A stretch of DNA of 64,000 nucleotides from Tenacibaculum discolor (GCF_003664185.1 NZ_RCCS01000006.1:372001-436000); one strand, 5' to 3'; numbered from the stretch's first letter, positions 34,001 through 44,379 are shown. Notes: a model not told the origin generated them from the sequence alone. Program-made: numbers and translations.

Positions 34001-35196
34001 ATATTGAAAATTTAATTACCGAAAACAAAAAAGGCAAACGCAAGTTTAAAGCACCCATATCTAACTTTAGAACTGAAGCAAAAAAACATATTGAAGCAAT
34101 ACTTATTTCATTTAAAAACAAAAACAAAGTAGTAACTCGTAACACAAATATTACGAAAACTAAAAATAATACCTTACAAAAAAAACAATTAACTCCTAGA
34201 GGACAATTGCATAAAGAAACTGTTTATGGAAAGATTAAACGTCCCTCTAAAAAAACGATAAAACTCAATAAAAACTTTGAGGCAAGCACTGCACAGCAAA
34301 TTGTAAATCCTGTACATAAAAAAATAGTTTTAGAACACTTAAAAACATTTGACAACAACCCAACAATTGCTTTTGATAGCAAAACACTTAAAACAAATCC
34401 GCTAATATGTAAAAATAAACCTTTCAAAGAGGTTGTTTATTTTGAAGATATTTACACTATTAGAAAAGAAGTAAATCCAGAGAATTTTAAAACACAAAAA
34501 AATATAGAAAAAGTAATTGACACAAAAACAAGACAGCTTTTAAGCCAACGTTTAAAAGACCACGATAACAATGCGATAAAAGCTTTCTCTAACCTTAAGG
34601 AAAACCCCATATGGTTGCATAAAGAAAAAGGTATTTGTATAAAAAGAGTTCGTATTACAGGTGTTAGCAACGCTAAGGCATTGCATACAAAAAAAGACCA
34701 TTTAGGAAGAGAAATTCTAAGTGAACAAGGTAACAAGCAAGCAGTTGATTTTGTTAGCACAGGAAATAACCACCATATAGCTATTTATAAAGATGCTAAA
34801 GGAAATCTGCAAGAAAAAGTAATTTCTTATTATGAAGCTGTAGCAAGAGTTAATGCTAATTTACCAGTAATTGATAAAACCTTTAAACAAAAAGAGGGTT
34901 GGCAGTTTTTATTTACCATGAAACAAAATGAAATGTTTGTTTTTCCTAATGATGATTTTGATATAAATGAAATTGATTTAATGGATGAGCAAAATACTTC
35001 AAAGATTAGTCCGCATCTGTTTAGAGTACAAAGTATAACTGAAAGAGATTATTGGTTTAGAAATCATTTAGAAACAATAGTAACTAATAATTTAGATTTT
35101 ACATATAAGCGAAAAAGAACACCTAATTCTATTAAAGATATTAAAAAAGTAAGATTAAATCATCTTGGTCAAATTGTTCAAGTAGGAGAATATTAA
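31018..35196 (+). CDS. cas9: Type II-C CRISPR RNA-guided endonuclease Cas9
   Basis: 1,392 aa from the ATG at 31018 (MTKKILGLDLGTNSIGWAL); an upstream TTG-type extension is not family-like. RuvC-I has D9 in LGLDLGTNSIGWALVE. An arginine-rich bridge helix follows (TLKRGARRNLQRYKLRREAL). RuvC-II has E704 in VRIELAREL. The HNH domain has H788 in DIEHIIPKALVFDDSFSNK (with the NLEKSN asparagine later). RuvC-III has H958 and D961 in HRHHAMDAL. All nuclease residues are present, so the enzyme should be active. The length is typical of the long Bacteroidota II-C group. A hairpin with a T run (35204-35228) separates it from cas1. Confidence 0.98.
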   Translation: MTKKILGLDLGTNSIGWALVEEAENNSEESKIIKLGVRITPLTVDEKTDFERGRPLSTNTERTLKRGARRNLQRYKLRREALINELINHNIISKETPLTEIGKNTTHQTLYLRAKAAKEGIELEDFAKILLSINKKRGYKSSRKARNEEEGVAIDGMSIAKELYENNLTPGEYVLNLLEQNKKYIPDFYKSDLHNEFNKIWENQQKYYSQTLNEPLYKKLQGKNKKQTWAICKTPFNLVGITQKGTANEKRLERYQWRTKGLTEKLELEHLAIVLQEINNDLNKSSDYLGAISDRSKELHFKKITVGEYLHQQIQENPHNSLKNQVFYRQDYMDEFEKIWSVQTQFHKELTLPLKEKIRDIIIFYQRKLKSQKGQLDFCQFESWEQEYVNDTTNKKTKRRIGRRVVSKSSPLFQEVKIWQILNNLIFSNKNTGDHIAINDLDRNIIDEIFQELNLRGEHKAASVLKILKKHIVLGKQSDWKANHEKIEGNTTNKALYDVYQKIAELEGYGFDWEKKTATAIKEELKAVFSEIGINQDILEFNGILQGKKFENQASYQLWHLLYASEEDFNKVSKEDQMIYGNNAVSLKKKLVSKFGFKPEHAKMLASISFPQDYGNLSSKALKKILPELQKGYTFSEACKNVGYNHSNSFTKEELENRELKDKLELIKKNSLRNPVVEKILNQTVNVVNQIIETYGKPDEVRIELARELKKSADERSKMTRNITEATKRNQDIKKLIIKDFGIPNPTKNDVIRYRLYEELSSNGYKTLFTNKKINKEDIFSKKIDIEHIIPKALVFDDSFSNKTLAYREVNLEKSNTTAFDFINNSNHSGIEDYKLRVESLYKDGKISPAKRKKLLISKEDISDDFIERDLRNSQYIAKKAKAMLFEVFPKVVSTTGSITDKLRENWDLINVMKELNLPKYRALGLTEYEERLNKGTGKIRKHEVIKDWTKRNDHRHHAMDALTVAFTTHNHIQYINNLSARKLTNHKKHKIILNIENLITENKKGKRKFKAPISNFRTEAKKHIEAILISFKNKNKVVTRNTNITKTKNNTLQKKQLTPRGQLHKETVYGKIKRPSKKTIKLNKNFEASTAQQIVNPVHKKIVLEHLKTFDNNPTIAFDSKTLKTNPLICKNKPFKEVVYFEDIYTIRKEVNPENFKTQKNIEKVIDTKTRQLLSQRLKDHDNNAIKAFSNLKENPIWLHKEKGICIKRVRITGVSNAKALHTKKDHLGREILSEQGNKQAVDFVSTGNNHHIAIYKDAKGNLQEKVISYYEAVARVNANLPVIDKTFKQKEGWQFLFTMKQNEMFVFPNDDFDINEIDLMDEQNTSKISPHLFRVQSITERDYWFRNHLETIVTNNLDFTYKRKRTPNSIKDIKKVRLNHLGQIVQVGEY

Positions 35197-35203
35197 TTGC
35201 TAT

Positions 35204-35228
35204 AAAAGCTTCATATATGAGCTTTTTT
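35204..35228 (+). terminator. Intra-operon terminator or attenuator between cas9 and cas1
   Basis: AAAAGCT (35204-35210) pairs with AGCTTTT (35220-35226) and Ts follow. The 49-base gap holds little else. It may lower cas1-cas2 expression relative to cas9. Confidence 0.55.
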
Positions 35229-35245
35229 ATTAAAACTAAATTGTT

Positions 35246-36471
<1,226 letters not shown>

Positions 36472-36493
36472 GTTTAAAATTCTGTTGAATGCC

Positions 36494-36519
36494 AAAACCT
36501 CCCTAAAATAGGAGGTTTT
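36494..36519 (+). terminator. Terminator of the cas operon
   Basis: AAAACCTCC (36494-36502) pairs with GGAGGTTTT (36511-36519), 23 bases after the cas2 stop and just before the first repeat. The hairpin also faces minus-strand crRNA transcription leaving the array, although the T run on that strand is weaker. Confidence 0.7.
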
Positions 36520-36529
36520 AAACATTTAC

Positions 36530-39500
36530 CTTGTGATTGCTCACGTAAAAATACAATTTGAAATCAATTCACAACTGTAGAAGAATTGTTAAATGAAAAT
36601 GATTTCTTGTGATTGCTCACGTAAAAATACAATTTGAAATCAATTCACAACAAGACTGCTTTTTATCCATAAGCCTTTGTCCTTGTGATTGCTCACGTAA
36701 AAATACAATTTGAAATCAATTCACAACAAACAGGAGACATAGCAGCTTTAGAAGCTACTTGTGATTGCTCACGTAAAAATACAATTTGAAATCAATTCAC
36801 AACCAAGGCGTTGCAAATAATATTCAACAACTTCTTGTGATTGCTCACGTAAAAATACAATTTGAAATCAATTCACAACACACCTACAAAACCTCCTAAA
36901 GCTATATAACTTGTGATTGCTCACGTAAAAATACAATTTGAAATCAATTCACAACAAGCGCAGTTTTATAGGTATTTAGCGAGCGCTTGTGATTGCTCAC
37001 GTAAAAATACAATTTGAAATCAATTCACAACCTGTAAGAATGGAACTTTCAATACCAATAGCTTGTGATTGCTCACGTAAAAATACAATTTGAAATCAAT
37101 TCACAACTACTACGCACAGATAACCGCTACTGATGGTCTTGTGATTGCTCACGTAAAAATACAATTTGAAATCAATTCACAACAAAACAACAGAGATAGT
37201 GTCCTAGTAAATACTTGTGATTGCTCACGTAAAAATACAATTTGAAATCAATTCACAACATGAATTGTCTAAACACACTCAAAGAGACCCTTGTGATTGC
37301 TCACGTAAAAATACAATTTGAAATCAATTCACAACATGATAGGAAAACATCTAAGACGTAATTGTCTTGTGATTGCTCACGTAAAAATACAATTTGAAAT
37401 CAATTCACAACAGTTTCACTAAGCTCTCTATTTATTAATTCCTTGTGATTGCTCACGTAAAAATACAATTTGAAATCAATTCACAACTCAGAAGGTTTAG
37501 ATTCTTCCTCCACCTCTCTTGTGATTGCTCACGTAAAAATACAATTTGAAATCAATTCACAACTCCATAGGTTTTTTAGCTAAAAAAAGTTTTCTTGTGA
37601 TTGCTCACGTAAAAATACAATTTGAAATCAATTCACAACCGAGAACAATATCATCCTCAAAACCCCCACCTTGTGATTGCTCACGTAAAAATACAATTTG
37701 AAATCAATTCACAACTGGTACAGCTTTAGCATATCAGTACATATTCTTGTGATTGCTCACGTAAAAATACAATTTGAAATCAATTCACAACGTAACAAAA
37801 AACTTTACGCTAGGTGAGTGGCTTGTGATTGCTCACGTAAAAATACAATTTGAAATCAATTCACAACTCTGTTTTAACTGTTTTCGCTAGTTGATCTCTT
37901 GTGATTGCTCACGTAAAAATACAATTTGAAATCAATTCACAACACCTGGATTGTAGGGATAGAAAAAAAGTTACTTGTGATTGCTCACGTAAAAATACAA
38001 TTTGAAATCAATTCACAACATATATTTTTAAATGATTCAATAGCATAATCTTGTGATTGCTCACGTAAAAATACAATTTGAAATCAATTCACAACTTAAA
38101 TAACCTAGCCCTATCGGTAGAATAACTTGTGATTGCTCACGTAAAAATACAATTTGAAATCAATTCACAACTTATTCGGAATGCTAGTATCTTTTAGGTC
38201 ACTTGTGATTGCTCACGTAAAAATACAATTTGAAATCAATTCACAACCGCCGAGGATATAATAAAGAAAATTGAATTCTTGTGATTGCTCACGTAAAAAT
38301 ACAATTTGAAATCAATTCACAACATTGAGGTATTCCTTTAGCATCTCTTCTACCTTGTGATTGCTCACGTAAAAATACAATTTGAAATCAATTCACAACG
38401 AACGATATCTGCTATTAAACTGGTGTTTACTTGTGATTGCTCACGTAAAAATACAATTTGAAATCAATTCACAACGGATTTTGTTTTCACAGCTTTGCCT
38501 AGTGCCTTGTGATTGCTCACGTAAAAATACAATTTGAAATCAATTCACAACTACAAAAAAAAGGATAAACGAAAATATCTACTTGTGATTGCTCACGTAA
38601 AAATACAATTTGAAATCAATTCACAACGTGGACTTCTTGAAGTGCAAAGGTTTTGTTCTTGTGATTGCTCACGTAAAAATACAATTTGAAATCAATTCAC
38701 AACCTGTAAGGCAAGAACTTTCAATGCCTATCACTTGTGATTGCTCACGTAAAAATACAATTTGAAATCAATTCACAACATAAATGGTGATACAAATTTA
38801 GCAGTAACACTTGTGATTGCTCACGTAAAAATACAATTTGAAATCAATTCACAACATGTCAATGCAGTTCCTTTGTAAACTACATCTTGTGATTGCTCAC
38901 GTAAAAATACAATTTGAAATCAATTCACAACTATAACTGACGGAGACGCTCTTTGGCTACGCTTGTGATTGCTCACGTAAAAATACAATTTGAAATCAAT
39001 TCACAACGAAACAGTTGGTAAGTTGTTCGGTATGGGTCTTGTGATTGCTCACGTAAAAATACAATTTGAAATCAATTCACAACATGTTTGATAATGAATA
39101 TAAAAGAGCATTTCTTGTGATTGCTCACGTAAAAATACAATTTGAAATCAATTCACAACGAATGTTGGCAAGATACGGAAACTGATACACTTGTGATTGC
39201 TCACGTAAAAATACAATTTGAAATCAATTCACAACAGCTATCGTTTCCTTCTCATCTCTCTGTAACTTGTGATTGCTCACGTAAAAATACAATTTGAAAT
39301 CAATTCACAACAACTCAGTTATTAGTAACAAGAAAGTTTTACTTGTGATTGCTCACGTAAAAATACAATTTGAAATCAATTCACAACCCATTGTTGAAAT
39401 ACAATCCAACTCCTTCGCTTGTGATTGCTCACGTAAAAATACAATTTGAAATCAATTCACAACTACATCAATAGAGAAGATGTTATGGAAACTCTTGTGA

Positions 39501-40355
39501 TTGCTCACGTAAAAATACAATTTGAAATCAATTCACAACTAATCTAATAAAATATCTTCATAATCATTGCTTGTGATTGCTCACGTAAAAATACAATTTG
39601 AAATCAATTCACAACGGAGAAAAACTGTTAAAAGGCTTTGACTTACTTGTGATTGCTCACGTAAAAATACAATTTGAAATCAATTCACAACATATCAACT
39701 TATGATATACGTTTTAGATAGCTTGTGATTGCTCACGTAAAAATACAATTTGAAATCAATTCACAACTTGTATTAAAGTTTTTATTTTAGGTGAGTGCTT
39801 GTGATTGCTCACGTAAAAATACAATTTGAAATCAATTCACAACTAATGCTATAAACTCTTCAATTTCTAACGCTTGTGATTGCTCACGTAAAAATACAAT
39901 TTGAAATCAATTCACAACTAGAAGATGTATTAACAAGAAAGGAAGGTACTTGTGATTGCTCACGTAAAAATACAATTTGAAATCAATTCACAACGAAATA
40001 AGCCAGAACTTGCAAGTCATTTAACTTGTGATTGCTCACGTAAAAATACAATTTGAAATCAATTCACAACATGTTAGATTTTGATAATGCACTAGCCATT
40101 CTTGTGATTGCTCACGTAAAAATACAATTTGAAATCAATTCACAACAGTTGCGGACAAATAGCACTTAACCGAATACTTGTGATTGCTCACGTAAAAATA
40201 CAATTTGAAATCAATTCACAACATAAGAAGGTTTAATAAAAAAACAGAATACCTTGTGATTGCTCACGTAAAAATACAATTTGAAATCAATTCACAACAG
40301 ATTTTTAACAATATAGACAAAGGATTTGCTTGTGATTGCTCACGTAAAAATACAA
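36530..40355 (-). CRISPR. Type II-C CRISPR array: 50 intact 46-nt repeats, 50 spacers, one truncated repeat
   Basis: The plus-strand repeat begins CTTGTGATTGCTCACGTAAA and ends GAAATCAATTCACAAC. Repeats start at 36530, 36606, 36682 and every 76 bases, with one 75-base step at 39798-39873 (a 29-nt spacer). As far as I read them all 50 are identical. The 51st (40329-40355) keeps only the first 27 bases with no mismatch. Complementarity to the tracrRNA sets the crRNA sense as minus, the repeat then starting GTTGTGAATTGATTTC, so the array is read toward cas2. Two spacers (37032-37061 and 38704-38733) match each other at 22 of 30 positions. Confidence 0.99.
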
Positions 40356-40668
40356 ATAGACTTACAATACTATATATTCATGATTATTTTTATTATTTTA
40401 ATAGATAAAATAGTTTGGAAACAAAAAAGAGCATCCAAAACATGGATGCCCAATTCTCTTTACGCACAGCAATCTACGCCCCCCGCAATCGTCTGTACAT
40501 CTTGGTTAGTGGTTATTAACGTAAAGTTACTGAAATTTATTGTTTCTTGACTTATGATATCATGAAAAACATTAACCATATCACCTAATAATCACCTACT
40601 TAATAAACATTTGTTAATTCTTATTTTGACTATATTAGGATGATAAAGGGTTAATTTTTTATCTCTTT
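40356..40668. other. Array-to-mobile-element junction, no gene
   Basis: About 310 bases without a plausible gene. The first 70 are very AT-rich and would be upstream of the array in crRNA sense. A hairpin follows (see terminator at 40425-40449), then a more GC-rich stretch (40450-40510, CTACGCCCCCCGCAATCGTC) with no recognised RNA. The end of the integrative element should lie here, but I found no matching direct repeat on the other side. Confidence 0.5.
40425..40449 (-). terminator. Minus-strand terminator upstream of the CRISPR array
   Basis: On the minus strand GCATCCA (40449-40443) pairs with TGGATGC (40437-40431), followed by TCTTTTTTG. It would stop transcription from the mobile element before it enters the array. 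Confidence 0.7.
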
Positions 40669-40857
40669 TTACACTAAATCATACACCTCTAAAAACTGTT
40701 TAACCTCACTAGGGCGTAACTTCTTTTTATGTTTAGCTACCTCAATAGGTAAATTACGAGTATCTGCTATTATCTCATTAATAGTTACTCGCATTTCTCT
40801 TTCAGGTAAGTAATAATACTTCTCGAAAAGTTTCTTTTTACTGTAAATTACGTTCAT
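40669..40857 (-). CDS. Small hypothetical protein of the integrative element
   Basis: 62 aa, ATG start, ending 220 bases before a good minus-strand terminator. It is basic, mostly helical (FEKYYYLPEREMRVTINEIIADTRNLPIEVAKHKKKLRPSEVKQFLEVYDLV). No family is recognised; the pattern would suit a small DNA-binding or accessory protein. Coding is supported by the terminator and by its position in an otherwise minus-strand element, not by homology. Confidence 0.5.
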   Translation of the reverse strand: MNVIYSKKKLFEKYYYLPEREMRVTINEIIADTRNLPIEVAKHKKKLRPSEVKQFLEVYDLV

Positions 40858-41217
40858 TAATTATGGTTTAAATACTGTTTATAATAGTGTTACTACCATT
40901 AATAAATTAGTTATTGCGTTTTTTGCGTGTGTATGTCATGCGTTCTCCATAAAACTCATCAAAAACATCTTATTCTTACTCCTAAACAACTCCTAACAAA
41001 TTAGTTACAACTATTTAAGGAGGTGTTATTTACAATTTTGCGTAAAATTGCGTTTTCTTGCGTTTATCATTGCGCTTTTTTTTGGTCTGTATATTCTAAA
41101 ATAGCGTGTCGTCTTAAAATAGGTTTACAATTTGTTTTTAATCCTAAAATACGTTTACAGCAACTATGTAACTCTTCCTTTTTAGAGATTCTTTCATTGA
41201 TTGTTACTAACTTGCTT
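40858..41217. repeat. Intergenic region with TTGCG clusters (iteron-like)
   Basis: No gene is supported here. Two TTGCG clusters occur, at 40914-40930 and at 41037-41075. In the second the minus-strand word ACGCAA recurs with a period of about 10 bases. Matching clusters lie inside the 612-aa gene at 41385-41425 and 42533-42575 and at 43225-43265. They look like protein-binding sites of the element. Confidence 0.55.
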
Positions 41218-43056
41218 CTAAGTTCTGTTTTGATTGTTATAGTGTATCATAGTGGGCAATGCTGACAGATAGCTATGTGGTAGGTTGGTTTGCACATAGG
41301 TATATAGCTGTTTTGCCGTATAATTGCCTTTTTCATATTTCTTGATGGCTGTTGTAATTTTCTTTTGATAGGTCGCTTTGCGTTTTCTTGCGTTTTGTTG
41401 CGTTTGTCGTTGCGCTTTTTCTATTGCCTTTTGTTCCTGATACTTTACATGGGTTTTCCATACTTTGTGCAAGCCAAAAAAGCCTATTTCATGGGTTTGG
41501 GTACGTGTTTTATCAAAGTATAACGAGGGGTATAATGCGGTTACTTGTGATTTGATAAACCATTTGCGAGCAAATTCTAGTTTCCAACGGTATTCTTTGA
41601 GCTTTTGAATTAGGGTTGTCTTTTGAGTGATGTTTGTAAATAGTTCGTTGTTTAGGTAATTGATGGCTTTTTTCCATTCGCCTACATAGACATTGTGCTG
41701 TTTCCAAAGTTTTGCAGAAGTTTTGATACAATCTTGTAGTAAAATTGCCTTAAATTCTTCAGTAGTTACATTGGCGTAGAGTTCTATTTTTTGCAAATAG
41801 TCATAACGCAATCCTTTGTAATTATCATACACACCGTCTGCCAGTTCTTGCGCTAGTTCTCTATCGTCTTGTAATCGAGCTAAAAAATTATGTGTAAGCG
41901 GGCTGTTTGTACCTTGGCTTGGTTTTTCTTGTTTTAAAAAATCAGGCAACAGGGCTTTGACTGCTTCGGAAGTTTGACGCGGGCGGGTGGTTGTTTTCTT
42001 ACTTATCACTGTGGTGTTCTTGTAGAAGCCGTCCGCAGGACATATAAATTCTTCCTTTTGAAACCCTGTGTTATTTACACAGTCTTTTATTTCTTTTTCT
42101 TTTAATAAAAAGGTTCTAGTAGTATCATTATTATCTGGTAATTCTTTCCAGTTCTTCTGTTTAAAAAATTGGTTTTCAATTCTTTTGGGTTTTGGTGGGT
42201 TTCCGTCTAAAATTGTTAGAATTTCAGGGTGGAAATTAACCGTTATGGGTTTGTATTGGTTGGTATATGTATAGTTGATTAAGATGTTGGCTTCTCTAAG
42301 TCGTTTGATGTGGTTTTGCGCTGTTTTTTTGCAAATAGCAAGCCTTGGTATCTCTGCGATGGTATGTGTCGCTAATTTACGGTGGTCTATCGTTAGCTTT
42401 GGTAAGGCATTTTTTAATACACTGGTAGGGCGATTCATTTCTAAGAGATATGAATTGCGTTGTTTTAATTGGGCGATATAAAAGCCTACCAAAACATTAA
42501 ATAAAAGCTCGGTGGTGTACTTGATGGTTGGTTTGCGCTTTTTTATGATATAGTTTGCGTTTTTTTGCGCATTGAATTTTGCTACCTCTTTGTTGTAGAT
42601 AGTAGCAAATTCACTGCGGTGTTTCTTTGTAAAGTCTGCGACTTGTTGGGCTAGTGTTGGAGTGTTAGGAGCTATGACTGTTTTGTTATACTCGGCTATC
42701 GTTTTGTTATACTCTACAGCTTGCTGATTATAGCTATGTACATATTGACGGTAGTTATCCATCGTGCTTTTCATAGCACTTCTATCTAGAAAAGGATAGT
42801 TGATATAGTTGTAGTGTTTACTTATCGCTTTTTCATGCTCTTTTCCCTTTTTTAAAAGCAAATAACCATGTTGGGTATTAAATTCCTCTACGGCTTTGTT
42901 GTATTGCGTATCGTTTAGCTTATTACGCTGCGCATTGTCTTTAAATAGCTTAATGGCTAGTTGGGTGATGGCATCCAAGGTTGTGCCTTGTAAATATTCA
43001 TGTACTTTTTGATTGTACAATCCTATTTTTGTTAATGATGTATTGTTTTTTTTCAT
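41218..43056 (-). CDS. Large hypothetical protein of the integrative element with central winged-helix-like segment
   Basis: 612 aa, basic, no signal peptide. The N-terminal 180 residues are helical and rich in N and K with repeated 'Y-N-K/Q' units (SYNQQAVEYNKTIAEYNKTV). A segment near residues 225-275 (IAEIPRLAICKKTAQNHIKRLREANILINYTY) reads as a helix-turn-helix with wing. The C-terminal third is helical and very basic, with QRQTQQNARKRKATYQKK. No replication or mobilisation motif (no HUH histidines or Walker A) is clear. A replication-initiation or DNA-partner role is possible given the TTGCG repeats around and within it, but this is inference. Confidence 0.75.
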   Translation of the reverse strand: MKKNNTSLTKIGLYNQKVHEYLQGTTLDAITQLAIKLFKDNAQRNKLNDTQYNKAVEEFNTQHGYLLLKKGKEHEKAISKHYNYINYPFLDRSAMKSTMDNYRQYVHSYNQQAVEYNKTIAEYNKTVIAPNTPTLAQQVADFTKKHRSEFATIYNKEVAKFNAQKNANYIIKKRKPTIKYTTELLFNVLVGFYIAQLKQRNSYLLEMNRPTSVLKNALPKLTIDHRKLATHTIAEIPRLAICKKTAQNHIKRLREANILINYTYTNQYKPITVNFHPEILTILDGNPPKPKRIENQFFKQKNWKELPDNNDTTRTFLLKEKEIKDCVNNTGFQKEEFICPADGFYKNTTVISKKTTTRPRQTSEAVKALLPDFLKQEKPSQGTNSPLTHNFLARLQDDRELAQELADGVYDNYKGLRYDYLQKIELYANVTTEEFKAILLQDCIKTSAKLWKQHNVYVGEWKKAINYLNNELFTNITQKTTLIQKLKEYRWKLEFARKWFIKSQVTALYPSLYFDKTRTQTHEIGFFGLHKVWKTHVKYQEQKAIEKAQRQTQQNARKRKATYQKKITTAIKKYEKGNYTAKQLYTYVQTNLPHSYLSALPTMIHYNNQNRT

Positions 43057-43275
43057 ACTTTAGCTGCTTTGGGGGTGTAATTGTTCTGTTATCTAACAGA
43101 ATCTTCTCTACTCAAATACAATTTTTTTTAACGGTTAGCCTAGGGGTTAACCGTTTTTTGCTTTAAAAAAGTAACCCACAACTTGAATGTTGTGAGCTAC
43201 TTACAATAAGTGCTTACTTATCGCTGTGGTGTCTTTGCGCTTTTTGCGTTTTTTTTTGCGCTTTCTTTTTCATGG

Positions 43276-43503
43276 TTATTGTTCAAAGCTCTCCACTATC
43301 TTTTCTAAAAATTGAATTTTAGGGATATGGTATTTACCGTCTTGAAAGATTGCTTGAATGGTGTTTTTATGGATGCGGTTTTTAACCGTGTTAGGATGTA
43401 CTTTTAAATACTTTGCGCAACCATCTACAGTAAGCATGGTATCATTGGCATTAAAAATGGTTAAGGCTTTAAGGTTTACTTTTAATAAGTCTGCTTGGGT
43501 CAT
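43276..43503 (-). CDS. Helix-turn-helix (excisionase-like) DNA-binding protein
   Basis: 75 aa from the ATG at 43503; a TTG two codons earlier is not needed. The pattern MLTVDGCAKYLKVHPNTVKNRIHKNTIQAIFQDGKYHIPKIQFLEKI is the MerR/excisionase winged-HTH of tyrosine-integrase elements. It probably directs excision or controls the 612-aa gene downstream. It is divergent from the repressor gene. Confidence 0.8.
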   Translation of the reverse strand: MTQADLLKVNLKALTIFNANDTMLTVDGCAKYLKVHPNTVKNRIHKNTIQAIFQDGKYHIPKIQFLEKIVESFEQ

Positions 43504-43574
43504 ATTCAATTTTTAAATTTTTGTGCTATTTTTTATTTTTTGCTCACAAACACCAATAATCTATCGTTAATTGT

Positions 43575-43645
43575 TATATTTGTGGACAATTACGACGCAA
43601 AAATAAAATCAATTGTCAACTTTTAGAGTAAATTGTGGACAAAAT
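43575..43645. promoter_or_regulatory. Divergent promoter/operator region of the repressor
   Basis: TATATTTG (43575-43582) fits the Bacteroidota -7 element. It overlaps the first of three related sites: TTGTGGACAA (43580-43589), CAATTGTCAAC (43610-43620) and TTGTGGACAA (43633-43642). The repeated spacing next to an S24-like repressor gene suggests autoregulation. Confidence 0.6.
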
Positions 43646-43665
43646 AATTTAAATAAATTGATAAG

Positions 43666-44379
43666 ATGTTGAAAACCAGTTCGGAAATTTTACAGGAGCT
43701 ATTAGACCATTTAGGTATCAAAGCAAACCGCTTATCAGTAGAGATTGGAGACAATAGCAATTCTCGTATCTACTATGTAAGAAATGGAAGAAGTAAGATA
43801 AGCCCAAAGCTTGCCAAGGCGATTACTAATAGATATAAAGAGATTAACTATATGTATTTGCTTACAGGAGAGGGGGAACTTGTCAACAAGGATATTATGG
43901 TGAATACCAATGGGAATGTTTTTGTGGAAAAACCTGATGGTAGTTTTAACGTAACTACACGATTGATTCCTTTTGATGCCTATTCTTCTTTTTTAGAAAC
44001 CTTAGATGATGCAAATGTAATTTATGAGTGGGAGGAAGTAACTTTTAATGTAGAAAAGTACGGTCGTGGTAATTACGAAGCATTTAGGACTAAAAACGAT
44101 AGCATGAACGGTGGCGGGATAAATGATACACCTAACAGAGCTTTGGTATTGGGTAGAGAACTTGGACGCCATCATTGGATGGACGGATTCAACCCTACTT
44201 TATACGGATGGATTATTCTTTCTAAACACAATGTTTTTCACAAGGATATTATCGGACTGGATAAAGAAAAAGGGACGATTATTTGCCATAGTAGAAATAA
44301 AAGTCCCGAGTATTCAGATTTTGAGTTAGACCTTAATGAGGTGTATCAAATTTTTAAGGTAATTAAAAGAACGTTTTAA
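43666..44379 (+). CDS. Phage-type repressor, HTH plus S24/LexA-like C-terminal domain
   Basis: 237 aa. The N-terminal helix-turn-helix spans about residues 7-60 (EILQELLDHLGIKANRLSVEIG). The C-terminal half has the S24-like pattern with a serine in TKNDSMNGGGIND and beta strands ending GWIILSKHNVFHKDIIG. It would hold the element quiet and be inactivated on DNA damage. It is convergent with the integrase, overlapping it by four bases at the 3' ends. Confidence 0.8.
   Translation: MLKTSSEILQELLDHLGIKANRLSVEIGDNSNSRIYYVRNGRSKISPKLAKAITNRYKEINYMYLLTGEGELVNKDIMVNTNGNVFVEKPDGSFNVTTRLIPFDAYSSFLETLDDANVIYEWEEVTFNVEKYGRGNYEAFRTKNDSMNGGGINDTPNRALVLGRELGRHHWMDGFNPTLYGWIILSKHNVFHKDIIGLDKEKGTIICHSRNKSPEYSDFELDLNEVYQIFKVIKRTF

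Noticed and set aside
36530-40355. Spacers matching other parts of this window (self-targeting)
   Set aside because: I saw no spacer with an obvious full match in the window by reading; not a systematic search.
40450-40520. tRNA or other RNA gene in the GC-richer stretch after the array
   Set aside because: No cloverleaf or known RNA signature could be folded by eye.
40205-40550. Two reading frames of 67 and 74 codons running through the last repeats of the array
   Set aside because: They translate CRISPR repeats and spacers and the adjoining AT-rich DNA; no gene is supported.
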